From contig NC_133948.1 in NCBI RefSeq assembly GCF_031877795.1, forward strand, positions 10,958,948 to 11,022,947: 64,000 nt of DNA. The letters run 5' to 3'. The stretch comes from Strix aluco. Taxonomy: Eukaryota; Chordata; Aves; Strigiformes; Strigidae. The position numbers and the translations under genes are program-made. The notes beneath the pieces were generated by a model that saw nothing but the letters and a program-made list of their open reading frames with translations, ran no database searches and was not told the DNA's origin. Below, one piece after another: positions 36,101 to 47,418 of the stretch (position 1 is the stretch's first letter; every line of letters starts with the position of its first letter).

Positions 36101-39100
36101 TCAAGGCATGTAGATACAGGTCACCCCGTAGGCAAGAAGGCAGTGCATGTTGTTACTTGCTGTGGAGAAGTGACAACATTAGAACAGCACAGATCTCCTG
36201 TCTCCACCTTGTGTGGTATCCTCCCAGCCTGTAACTGTGATTTATTCTAAAGGGGATGGCGTTGTGGGGGTCTGGTTTTGCTGCTATGAGTCAGTTGTAG
36301 AACACCTAAGCCTGTGTAGGTCATGGACAGGTAGTGGGTTTCAGAGAAGATAGCCTTGGCAAGAAGTAATTTTTCTCTGTGAACTTCTCCCCTGTCGACT
36401 GCAGCAATGTTATGTGCCTTGTGACCTGAATTCCAAGCCTTTGCTCCTCTTGCATTTCATGCTGACAATGAAATTTTCCCGCGTGTTGTGCTTTACCAAC
36501 TCCAGGGAAGCTTCTCACAGGTGAATACATTAATGAGATCACTGTAGTAGGTATCTGTCAAGTAATGTTACAGGGGCAATGAAGTGACTGTTTCTGTGCC
36601 ATTTACATACAGATTGTTCCTGCTGGTTCAGGCCTTTGGTGGAGTCACTGTGGCTGAATTTTCTTCTCGGTTACCTCCAAATGAGAGACGGAGAACCATG
36701 AAGGAATTTGAACAAGGGAAAATACAACTGTAAGCATCTTAAATAAGTTTCCTGCATGTCTTCCAACATAGGCTATTGCCAGTGTGAAGAGCTAGGTAGA
36801 ACCAAGAACACAGTTAAACAGGGTCCTCTGTAAAACACTGTGCGGGAGCCAACTTGCAAAATGGGTGTGACTTGGACTTGTGACTTGGATTGTTTACCCT
36901 GCGTGTAATTTGGCCTGTTCTAATCTAGCTGTAATCTGAATTTCTATGTGTTACTTTATAACAAGCAGTAAATGTAACTGCTTGTTCATATAGTTGCCTA
37001 AAACACATACAGTTCTGAAAATCTTAAGTTTAATGTGTGTGCTTGGCATCCGGCACTTGTTGAAAGAAAATGGATGTTGGTGCTAGAACTATATATAGTA
37101 TTAGTGCTTCCTACCAAAGAAATCCCTGATCAGACTGGCATACACGTTTACTTCTATCCATGTGTTTGATTTGCTTTGTGACTTTGGTAGCTATATGGAA
37201 TTGCATCTGTGGAATGTCTCTGAGAAGGTAAATACTTATTTTCTGGATTTTCTTTTTATCCAAACCTGGTGTTTAAATTCCTCCTTGACTACTTTAGTAA
37301 GCTTGGAGGAATTTCACACCTCTCTGTCTGTGTTCAGTTGTTCAGATAGCTCGCAGGTTTGTAACCTTCAATGTGGTGGGTGCCATCTGGCTTAGTGTCA
37401 CATGCTTGGAGAACCTGGAAACACCCAGTAACTTCTCATGCACAACAGTAGGTGACAAGTCTGTAGTGATGCTTGGAGGTCTGCGGGCAGCTAGTAATGC
37501 CTGTGACAATAAGGAGTGACTTAAAATGCTGCTGTCGTGCTCAGAGGTCAGAGGCTGGCTGCCCAGTTTGAACAGAGATTAGCAAGAGTTGTGCTGTGTT
37601 CACTCATGTTTCACTTGTGTGTGTAGTGCAAGAGATGTTACCTGAAAATGATTATATATCCGTTCAAAACCAGGTTAATCAGCACAGATGCCACTGCACG
37701 AGGGATTGACATTAAAGGAGTGAATTACGTAATAAACTACGATGCACCACAGTTCATCAGGACGTATATTCACCGGTAAGACAACCAGGAGTAAAAGGGA
37801 AATGTCTAAGCTTGGTTTACTTTGAAATATTTCGCAAAGGTGACATGCACTTAAAAGGGTTTTTAGCTTTGAATGTTTTACTTTAATAGGCAAATAGCTT
37901 TCTAATCAAAATTAAGCCCATAGCATCACCAGAGTAATGCAGTATTGAAACAGAATTAGCGCCCTATTGTAGAAAAGATATTTTACAGGAGCTAGAAATA
38001 CTGTCCTGGACAGCATTGAGTATTGGGTTTCTTGATGTTCAGAAAACGGCAGCGGCTCAGCAGCTGTAAACGAGCCCTGGCAGTGTTCATCCTTTGTACC
38101 ATATGGCTAGTCCTGCTGTGCTAACTTCAAAAGACTCGGAATCAGACTTTCATAAATGTGGAGAATTTCAGAATCAGATTCTTGGAGCTGGCAGTGGCAG
38201 TGACTGTGTGGCTAAACTGACTTGATGCTACTTTTTCAGAGTTGGAAGAACAGCTCGTGCAGGAGAAGTGGGTGTTGCTTTCAGCTTGGTCCTTAGAATT
38301 CAGGTATGTCGTTGGTGTGGGATTCATTTGATAGGGATGCATGCGGGGGCATAAGGAAGATAAGGTTCATGCTACTTCCTACCTTTTCCAGTCAGCTGAG
38401 TTTTGCACTTGGAAACTTCCATTCTTTCCTGACTAGGCAGCACGTTCCAAAACGTGCTCATTTTCTAGCTGACAGGCAGTGGCGTGTCTCATCTCCTGTG
38501 TCTGTTTTTTGTTACCCAGGAACGTAGGTTTCTGCGGATGTTGAAGGATGCCGGCATCCAAGACATAAAGAAGAACCCAGTGAAAGGCAACTCATTGAAG
38601 CCGTTGGTGCAGCGATATGAAGAAGCTCTGTGTAAGCTTGAGAAGACAGTCAAGGTAATTGAAAGGGGGAAGAAAATAAAAAAATCCAACTACAACTTCC
38701 ACAGTTTATTGCAACTCATGACTAGCACAAGTATTAGCGTACAGGATCCTTTCCTTCAACTGAGACATTTCCATTTCAGTGTGAAGGCAGCATTTGTGGG
38801 TGCATCATTATAAAAAGGGTGAGGAGGAGAAAAAGAGGGTTTTTGTTAAGAGAAGGGTAAGCAGCATTCCTGGAGATATTTAAAAGACATGTAGACATGG
38901 CCCTCAGGGACATGGTTTAGTGGTGGACTTGGCAGTGTTAGGTTTACGGTTGGACTTGATCTTAAGGGTCTTTTCCAACCTTCATGATTCTATGATTTGT
39001 GGTGTTTCCTTTTCTATTCTGCCTCTCTTTACCTCTGGAGCTGGGATTTTGGCAACTACCCAGAGGAAGGCAAACAAAATGCAGAAATTAAATGTTTTGT

Positions 39101-39527
39101 CGTTACAGAGTTTTAAGACTGTAATTTACAGCTATGCTGACTAGAAGGTGGGTGTTCCAAGCCAGGAAAGCATTTTCTGCAGGCCCTCGTTTATACACCA
39201 GTGGGAAGGTTGGGAGCTTTCAGATAAAAGCAGGGTAGCATTTAGCTTGCCAAATGGGTAGACTAGGGATCCATAATAGACTTTCTGTGCTGTGTGATTG
39301 GGCAAGTGTCCTGCTCTCGAATTGAGGACTCCTGATAAACGTCTGTCCTTGAAAAATGATGATTTTGTGTTGTAGACTAGGAATGTTTGAGAAGTGGGGC
39401 AGAAAGGATTATTAAATTGTCCCATTGCTCCCTGAAGTCCCTTCTGTGTGACTGAGACAGGTTCTTCTTCAGTCACCTTCTCAACTTTAATTTTGAACAG
39501 AACGAGCGAGCACAGAAACGAGCCTGA
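29692..39527 (+). CDS. DDX51: DEAD-box RNA helicase DDX51
   Basis: ATP-dependent RNA helicase of the nucleolus, related to yeast Dbp6 and needed for 60S subunit and 28S rRNA 3'-end maturation. Exons: 29692-29714, 29870-30264, 30636-30880, 31002-31152, 32628-32773, 33112-33183, 33365-33471, 33972-34080, 34713-34858, 35558-35756, 36405-36520, 36613-36729, 37674-37775, 38240-38303, 38520-38654, 39501-39527; 717 aa against 666 in human as I recall. It starts [11 protein letters not shown], as human MALFYVARYPG. A charged, Lys/Glu-rich low-complexity arm (about 10-220) precedes the helicase core: Walker A APTGSGKT 304-311, [16 protein letters not shown] 419-422, SAT 479-481, [16 protein letters not shown] and HRVGRTAR 642-649. 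All helicase motifs are intact. The tail is short and basic (QKRA). Exon 11 has no long open frame of its own and was found by homology and splice signals. The promoter is a CpG island with a CRE. AATAAA signals lie at 39732 and 40063. Confidence 0.97.
38860..38998 (+). mobile_element. CR1 LINE 3' tail fragment
   Basis: About 140 bp in DDX51 intron 15 match the 3' end of chicken-type CR1 retrotransposons as I remember it, including GGGACATGGTTTAGTGGTGG, the TTTTCCAACCTT segment and the short terminal ATTCTATGAT repeat. It is a 5'-truncated copy without coding sequence, in the same orientation as DDX51, which is the usual state of CR1 copies in birds. Confidence 0.9.
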
Positions 39528-39731
39528 ATGAACAGAAGCTGAGAAGGTCGTGTTTCGTGGCACTGGAGCTGCTGCATGGGATAGGTCATGGACTACTCCC
39601 TGGCATGGTAACAATGAGACATGATCCCTGAACGGTTGGCTCCTCAGCCTCGTCATCTCTGCAGTCAGCAACTACAGGCATCATTCCCCTTTCACGGACA
39701 CTGTGAACAGAGCTCAGTTACTGGTTTAGTA

Positions 39732-40068
39732 AATAAATAAATAAATTTTGAGATAGAGTTGTCTTGAAGAGAACTTTACATCATATCCTGCTGGCATACG
39801 TAAAACCACTGCCACTGAGGAGCAGAGCCGTTACACAGCTCCTGAACAGGGGCCTGATGGAGCTGCTGGTCTCCAGAGGTGAGGGCTGTGCCCTTCTCGC
39901 CTCTGACCTGGGACAACTCCTGGCTCTCTCTTACTGCACAAGCAGCAGCATCTGCATAAACACCTGCACAGGGCCTGTAGCCAGAGTGTTTGAAGAGCTG
40001 CTCTAGGCTGAAGTGACTGCAACTTTTAAATAAATACTATATATATTTTTTAAATGGTGCCTAATAAA
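39732..40068 (+). terminator. Poly(A) signals of DDX51
   Basis: AATAAA occurs at 39732 inside a short AAAT run and again at 40063 in a cleaner context (CTAATAAAG). Either could end DDX51; use of both would give 3' UTRs of about 0.2 and 0.55 kb. Confidence 0.5.
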
Positions 40069-40779
40069 GATTCCTGGGTACAGGGGTGGAGATAGTGGTG
40101 AAGTCTTGCACCTTTCTTGTCATTTTCTTGCCTACATTGTTTCCTTCCAACCTTGAGTACCTGTGGTAACAGCAGGCTTTATTAAGTGTTAGGTTGGTGT
40201 TAATGCAGACTGAAATGCTGGATGTCTAATTTGAATATACTGAAGTCAGCTATTATTGCTGCAAGCCATAAATCGGTGTTTGACACATATCACTGATGTT
40301 TTTAGGTGCCCCTGGCAGAAGGCTGAGCTACCCTAGAGCTCCAGCCTGCAACTGCCCTCCCAGACCTTCAGCAAGAAATGCCCCAGCTTTGGCTTATTTT
40401 TTTTTTTTTTTTTACAAAGTAATGTACACCAGCAGTAGCAATACATTATTGGAGCAGAATGAAGGGCTGGGATTCTGGGAGGGAAGGGTGGTTGCATCTT
40501 GCGAAGACAGGAGCTGTGGGGGGTGGGTTTACAGCACTGAATCTCCCTCCTGCGTGCCTGCTTTCTCCGAAGTGGTTTTTGCACCGCCCGGGCGCCTGGG
40601 CTGGGCTCAGAGCGGCAGAAAGGGGGAGTCCTCTCCCAGGAGCAAAACAAGGATCTACCCTTGGCACACCTACGCCCCATCACCCCAGCTTTGGTGTTCC
40701 TTATAGTTAAGCAATACAGGGCAGTTGCCGAGACAAGCCCGAGTTTAACTTAGGTGGCAGAGCCTGGTCGGAACTTTGC
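40069..40779. other. Intergenic stretch DDX51 to theta-class GST
   Basis: About 0.7 kb between the last DDX51 poly(A) signal and the CpG island of the next gene. A T-run near 40398 is the only simple repeat. No gene is seen; the open frames on both strands do not resemble a family. Confidence 0.5.
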
Positions 40780-41210
40780 CCGGAGGAGCTGCCCTCACCC
40801 CGCTCCTTTCGGACCACCGGGCGCATTTCGCCGCCCCCGAGCGCCGGGGCCGTACAGCGCTGCTCGGAGCGCCCGGGCCCCGCGGCCGGGCCGCAGCCGG
40901 TACCGCGGCGGGCGGGAGCCCCGGGGCCTCCCCGGGCACGGCGGCGGCTGCGGCTCCGCCCCCGCAGGAGGGCCCGGCGCTGCCCCGCCCCGGGAGCGCG
41001 GGGTCGGCGGGACGAGCCGGGCCGGACCGGGCCGTGCCGGGCAGTGGCAGGATGGGGCTGGAGCTGTACCTGGACCTGCTCTCGCAGCCCTGCCGCTCCA
41101 TCTACATCTTCGCCCGGAGCAACAACATCCCCTTCGAGTTCAAGCACGTGGAGCTGATGAAGGGTGAGCGGGGCCGGGGGGCGGCGGGGGCTGGGCGGGG
41201 GTGAAGGGCA
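40780..41210. promoter_or_regulatory. CpG island promoter of the first theta-class GST
   Basis: A compact CpG-rich block directly upstream of and across exon 1, ending in a short CA repeat at about 41208. No TATA box is apparent. Confidence 0.7.
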
Positions 41211-44200
41211 CACACACACGGTTGGATCTCCTATTATTTGCCTAAAAGAGATTTCTGAAGAGAATATTTGTCTTGTGGAAGATGCTGTTATAGCCCTGAA
41301 ACTTAAAACAACAGGTGGCTGCTCTTAAAGAGCTCCCTGGAAATAGTCCCCGGCCCACACTCATTCCCAAGCTACCAGGTCCCTGTAACAGCCACGCCGG
41401 GGCCAGTCTAAGAGCAGAGAGAGCGGATTCCGTGTCCAGAAACATCTCCTGTCACTAACAAGTTTTCTAGAGGTGCAGAGAGCTGGCGTGCATGTCAGGA
41501 AAGAAAAGCCCTGAAGTTCAATACTAACATTCTCTCCCTCTTTCTAAAACAAAACAAAACGTCATTTCTTTAAAAGAAAAAAAAAAGTATGGGCTTAGAT
41601 ATCCAAGTCCATGAACGCAGCCCCTGGGGTAGGAGGGCGCCCGGCTCCCCCCCGCCACTAGTCACCAGCCGCCCCCGCGCGGAGCCGCGCCGCGGGTGGG
41701 ACCGCGTTACTCAATCGTCCCCTCGGTGCGGGATGCTGCAAGAGGGTGTGGTGGCCCTCCAGCTGCAGGAGGCTCCTGCCGAGACAAAAACAAGACCTCA
41801 TTTCCTTAAGAAACCCTGACTAAGGTGCAGTGTGGGTGCCTGCTCTCCTCTGCAGCAAATAGGACTTTGCAAAGGTGTGCGGTATCTTTGAAATCGGCCC
41901 CACCCCAGCAGAAAATGGATCTCTGAAAAAAGGGCTGCTTTTCTGAGAAGAAACGCTCAAGGATGTGCTAGGTCTGAGGCCATTCCCCATTTAGATGACA
42001 ACAAAAAGCAACAGAGATGGGATATTCTTGTATGGGCGAGGACAGCGAGGTGTGCGGTTCTTGTTCTCTAATTCAACTTCCTTAGAAAACTTTGCGCTCC
42101 GGTGAGCAGCAGCAGTTGCTGCAGAGCAGCTTTTCTCCTCCTCTTAGCAGGGGTTATCAGCCCCTTGGGAAGGGTCTTCATGCACAGAGCTTGCTGATGT
42201 CTCCCCATGTGCAGATGGGGCAGGACAGCCGGCCACCCCTTGGGGTGTTCCATAGGGGCAAGCTCTCTGTTGTCAGGTTGTTTGGAGAGGGTTGAGGACA
42301 GGCTTGCGAAGTCGGTGAAGGCAGTGGAGCGAGGCAACGCAGCCACCAGGGATCTGAATGCTGAGAAGTGAAGAAGGGAAAGTGGTTGTTTGTATTAAAA
42401 CCAACTGATAATTGGTAGGAGCCTGCCCAAGAGGTATCATGTATTTTCACCAAAGGATGCCCAAAGATGTGTATCTGCGTTCTGTGTAACTGAAGCTGGT
42501 AAAAGCCATCCTTCAACCTTTCCAGAGCTTTGCTGGATTTGAAATTAAGGTAGTGTATTTGGCATAAAAAGGTCTTGGTAAGCAGTGCTTAAAACCATTG
42601 AAAGCTGAGAAGGCTCCTAGAGCTGAAATTGATAAAGGAACGAAAGAGGCTCCAGCTTGTGACTCAAACCTCAGGCGTGTTGTGGTTTAGTCTCTGGGTG
42701 TTCCCCTGCACACCTTAGCTGTGCACTGATTGCACCTCACTGCGGCTTCCCTCCGACCTGTCTCATAGGGAAAACTTCTGCTATTGTTTGTAGCTGGGGG
42801 CAGGCTCATCTAGTGTCCTTTCCGTTCCTTCCCAATAAATGAACTGCTGTGGTAAGACACTGGTGCAAAGGAGAGGAGACTGGCAGGCAAGCAATGAGAG
42901 CATCAGGGAGAATGGGACAACTGGAATACAGGTATCAGGGGAACTGAGAGGAAGGAAAATGAATTAAAACAGTTTCCCAGTGACCTGTGCCTCATGACAT
43001 CAGCGTTTGCTTTTGGTCATTGGATTTAAGATGGGTAATTTGGCTTATGGGAATGCTAGAGGTGCGTCCCATTCCTGCGGTGCGTGCCCTTCTCATGCCG
43101 TGGGGAAGCACCCCTGGTACCTGCAGCTGGCGTAGCTCGGCAGCCGGGTACGGGCACGCCAGCCCCCAAACGAGCACTCACTCGGGGACACGGTGTGGGT
43201 GTCCTCGCTGCACTAGTACCTGTCACTGCCCGGTATGTAAGGACCAGGTGAGGGAACATACACTCAGATTTGAGCTGGTGGGTTAATTGTGTCCCCCTAG
43301 AAAAGCTCTTGGGCCCCCAGTAGGATAGGTCTCAAGGAAGTGGGTAGAAAGAGTGAGAACAGATAGAAATCACACAACACTCCAGGGACACCTGAGAACC
43401 TGGAATCTGCACAGTGTGTGTAGGAAACCCCAATGTCTTTTTGAAAGGGGGTAGGGGGGACAGGTTGTGAGCCAAGCGACAGGGGAATAGTCACAAATCA
43501 GGTTTGCCAAGTAGTGGAAAAACTAAAACCACATCCAGAGTATCTCCTCTGGCACAGAGATTCTCGGGTGACTCACGTAGCAGGACATGGTACAGGGTTA
43601 GACATTAGAGAAGCTTGAGTACAGATGTACACGCATGTGACTGAAGCCAGCCACTGGAAAAGGCTGACACAAATGAGTCACATAAAACAAGGCTTCTGGG
43701 ACTGGGTTCAAACGTAATGGAGCACGCTGAGACCTCAGATGAACAAAGCACCTTCTCCTGTCAGGTTCATTCTGCCTGCCTTTCAGGGGTGACCTATAAG
43801 ATAGCTTAAAAGCAAACTCAAATCCATATTTGTTCTGATAAAAGATACGCAAAACCCACAGCCAGAGCTGATTGATAGATCTGTAATGAAGTGTCCATGG
43901 CTTTGTATAGAATCCTAGAAATTTATTTTCATCTGAGGACTAAAAAGAGACTTGAATATAAATTACATTATCTTCCAGGAAAAAAAAAAACAACTTGCTG
44001 TCTCACTGTCCTTGTGGTTCACGTTTCTGATACCGAGATCCCTTTCTTCCAAGGCACTCGGTGTTCACTCTGGGTTTGTACAGGACAGGTACCTCTAGGC
44101 ACAAACTTAGAGCTGACAGAGTCCTGAGTTGACAAGCGCTGTTGACATGAAAGGACTCTTAACCATTCTGACCTTTGTCGAGAGGTGGTTCTGGTATGCA

Positions 44201-47200
44201 GGCAATAAGCAAGTAAGCTGACATCACAGGGCAAACCCCCTATTCACCCTTTCTGATTGCTTATAAACTTAAACAAGACTGTATTTGTACAATCAAAACC
44301 AGGAACTCGAGGCCAAATGGTCCCCACAGACTCCTCAGGTATTTGCAGACAGGTACTGAGCATCACTGCCAAGTAAAACTTCTCCCTTTCCTTCTCAGGG
44401 CAGCACAGGACGGAGGAGTTCCGGAAGGTGAACATCCTGATGAAGGTGCCTGCACTAAAGGATGGTTCTTTCACCTTAGCAGAGAGGTGAGGCTCAAATA
44501 AGCTCAACCCCCTACTGCAGTATTGTTTATCCTAATGCTTGGATTCTGCCAGTGCTCTGTGCAGTCTCTTCTGGGACTCCAGCTCAGGTAGTTGTTTGCC
44601 TCCTTCCTATCTGTTCCACTTGTACATAACATAAACCTGCTACAAGAAAAGCTTTCTCATGTAAGCAACTTGAACAGCATTGTTTATGGAAAAATCTGTG
44701 AGCTGCTGCTCGGAGCTAGCTTGCATGCAGGCAGTGTTTCTGAGCTTCAGTACCTGTCCATGTGGCCTCCAGCTCTCTGCCTTCAGCTGGAGGCTGTAGG
44801 TCGATGCAGTAAATCTGACATAAGGCACCCACTGCTGGATGGCCGGGCAATACAAGGCTCTGATTTGGTATAAACTCATTCTGTGGCTCTTATTTGCTCA
44901 AAAATGTTGATGGGGTAACTGTACCAGCAGGCCATGTCTCTCACTGGGCTGTGTCAGACAATTGCTGTCCACAAGCAGCCAGTCAAGCCATCACAAACTC
45001 TCTCATGTGCTGTGCCTAGCTGGCAACTGCATGTCCTGCACTTGTACCTGGATCAGATCAGGTTTGTACTGCGGCTGGTCCAGCAGTGCAAAATTTGGGG
45101 GAAGAAGAAAGAAGGAGGTGCTTTAATCTCAGATGATCAGCTCACCAGTCTGCCTTGCTCTCTGGGCAGCATTGCAATCCTCCTGTACCTGGCCCGGAAA
45201 TTCAAGACTCCTGATCACTGGTACCCATCTGATCTGCAGAAAAGGGCTCGGGTTGATGAGTACCTGTCCTGGCAGCACGTCAACATTCGTGGGAAGGGAA
45301 GCAAGCTGTTCTTAACTAAGGTAAGACCGTTACATACCGAAAACTAACGGCTAAGACCTGTGAGTGCAATGGCCCAGGAAGTACCTCCTGTGTGCAGGGC
45401 CTTTCTAATCAAATGTACAAGCTAGGTAGCAGATAGAAACAAAACTAGATCTGGAATTGACTTGGCTGCTCAGCTGAGCCTAACTGAAGTGGCCTGATGT
45501 CATGGTTTGAACCTGGCTGGCAGCCAAACACCACACAGCTGCTCGCTCACCCCCCCTGCCCCAGGGAATGGCGTAGAGACGTGAAGAGGTAAAGGGTGAC
45601 TCGTAGGTTGAGATAAAAACAGTGTAATAATTGTAATAAAATAAAACAATAGTAACATTAATAGAAAGTACAAATGGGTAATGCACACTGTGATTGCTCA
45701 CCACCTACTGACCGATACCCAGCCCGTTCCTGACCAGCGATCCTGGAAAAAGCCAAGATCCCGGAACCACAATCCCAAAATCGAGAGAGAACCCCCTCCT
45801 TCCCGGCTACCCCTCCTCTATATACTGAGCCTGACGTTACATGATATCAATATTCCACTGGCCAATTCGGGGCCCGTGCTCTGGCCGTGCTCCTCCCCAG
45901 GTTCTTGCACACCTGCGCACGGGCAGGACACGGGGAGTTGGAGAGTCCTTGATCTTGTAGCAACAACTGAAAACATCAGTGTGTTATCAGCATTCCTCTC
46001 ATACCAAATTCCATACTGAATCCAAAACAGCACTATTCCAGTTAATAAGAAAAATTAACTCTATCCCAGCCAAAACCAGGACATCCGAATACTTCATGCT
46101 GCAGCCACAGCTCTGTGCATGCACTGAGCTCCAGAGCAAACCCGTCCTGGGTGAGCAGCTAACACCAGACACAGCTCACTGCCTTCTGCCCAGCTTCGTG
46201 GAAAGAGCGAACCTCCCGCTGGAAAACTAAATGTAGTTGCTTGCAGATGATGCAGTCTTCCCTTGAGAGGAGACTCATGGTTGAAATTTCAGAGTTTCTA
46301 GGGAGGAGGCAAGGACAGACAGGAATTAATGACTGACTTTAATGTTAATCTGTCAGAGGAGATTAACAGTACCAGTTGTTCTCATGAGTGGCTGGTGAGG
46401 GATTTTTAGAAGGAGGCAGTGGGAGGGTGCGGACTAAGTTTGGAGGGAAATATGTAAAAATCAACTTGTTTCTTCTCCCTGACAGGTGCTGCTGCCTCTC
46501 CTCACAGGCCAGCCACTTCCTCCAGAGAAACTGGAAAGTGTTACTGAAGAGCTCAACATTGTCCTGAACCAGTTTGAGGAGAAGTTCTTGCAGGACAAGC
46601 CCTTCATCGCAGGCAGCGAGGTCTCCCTGGCAGACCTTGTAGCGCTGGTGGAGCTCATGCAGGTGAGCATCAACCCCAGCACTGTTGGTTATGCACGCTG
46701 GGTTTCAGGCAGGCCAGGCCAAGGTGTAGCTGCAGCACCACCACCTCTTTAATGGTAGATCTTTCTCCCTACAGTTAACTCCTTAGTGGAATTAAATCTT
46801 GTTCCTTTTTGACTTTGACCATAATTGAGTTTGCCAGGGAACAACCTACTTTGAGACAGTTCTCGCTATGGAAGTATGGACAGAATTCCTCAGAAAAAAA
46901 GATCAATTACAAACGAGGCAGAGAAAGTACAGATATTTGGAAGAGATGTGTTGGTGTGCATGGACCTCTGTGTTCTGCATTAGACAGTTTTTGGGTTAGC
47001 CATGGCCGTGCTCTTTCGCTGCACATCCCAGGGGGCAGCAGCTGCTGAGGATGACAACACCTGCTTCCTACTAGCTAAGAACCAGAGATGAACTCCACCT
47101 AATGTGACAGCTGTCTGCCGCCTTGAGCCAAAAGCGTATCTGTGCTTCAGTCTGGTCCCATCACTGGCAAGTGTGCTGTCTGACTCACTCCTGCGTTCTC

Positions 47201-47418
47201 TTGCTCTGTCTCTGCAGCCCGTGGGTGCTGGCTATGACCTGTTTGAGGAGAGGCCGAAGTTGGCAGAGTGGCGCAGGCAGGTGGAGGAAGCGGTGGGGAA
47301 GCAGCTCTTCCAGGAAGCCCATGAAGGGATCTTGAACGCCAAGAACTTGACTGCCGATAAGATTGCACCCGAACTGCTGGAGCATTTCAAGCACCAGCTC
47401 CTCAAGCAGGCCAGCTAG
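41052..47418 (+). CDS. GSTT1L: Glutathione S-transferase theta, copy A (GSTT1-like)
   Basis: Cytosolic theta-class GST that conjugates glutathione to electrophiles such as alkyl halides and epoxides. Five coding exons: 41052-41163, 44399-44486, 45170-45320, 46486-46662, 47218-47418; 729 nt, 242 aa (human GSTT1 240). The thioredoxin-like N-domain shows catalytic Ser11 (LLSQPCRS), GQH with His40, KVPAL with Val54-Pro55, and Glu66-Ser67 (LAES). The helical C-domain contains DHWYPSD, DEYLSW and ADLVALVELMQ. All class residues for glutathione binding are present, so activity is expected. Exon 1 is identical over 110 bp to exon 1 of the second GST downstream. Intron 3 carries a solo LTR. A possible poly(A) signal is at 48074. 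Naming is unsure: chicken annotation as I recall uses GSTT1 for the 261-aa protein matched by the other copy, so this one would be GSTT1L; by function it is the more canonical GSTT1. Confidence 0.95.
43569..43680. promoter_or_regulatory. Pair of AP-1-type sites in GST copy A intron 1
   Basis: TGACTCA at 43569-43575 and TGAGTCA at 43674-43680, 105 bp apart, match the AP-1 core that NRF2-MAF sites also contain. Neither has the GC extension of a full antioxidant response element. This is a sequence match only. Confidence 0.25.
45498..46083 (+). mobile_element. Solo LTR of an avian endogenous retrovirus
   Basis: A block of about 586 bp in intron 3 of GST copy A begins TGTCATGGTTTGAACC and ends CAAAACCAGGACA, so it has the TG...CA ends and short inverted termini (TGTC/GACA) of an LTR. 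Segments such as CACACAGCTGCTCGCTCAC, GTTGAGATAA, TGCTCACCACC and CTGAAAACATCAGTG match an LTR that I recall as widespread in bird genomes (ERVK-like, probably). No internal viral sequence lies beside it, so it is a solo LTR left by recombination. No clean target-site duplication was seen. It looks old and harmless within the intron. Confidence 0.85.

Noticed and set aside
39141-39671. 176-codon minus-strand frame at the 3' end of DDX51
   Set aside because: Antisense to DDX51 intron 15 and exon 16, no family resemblance.
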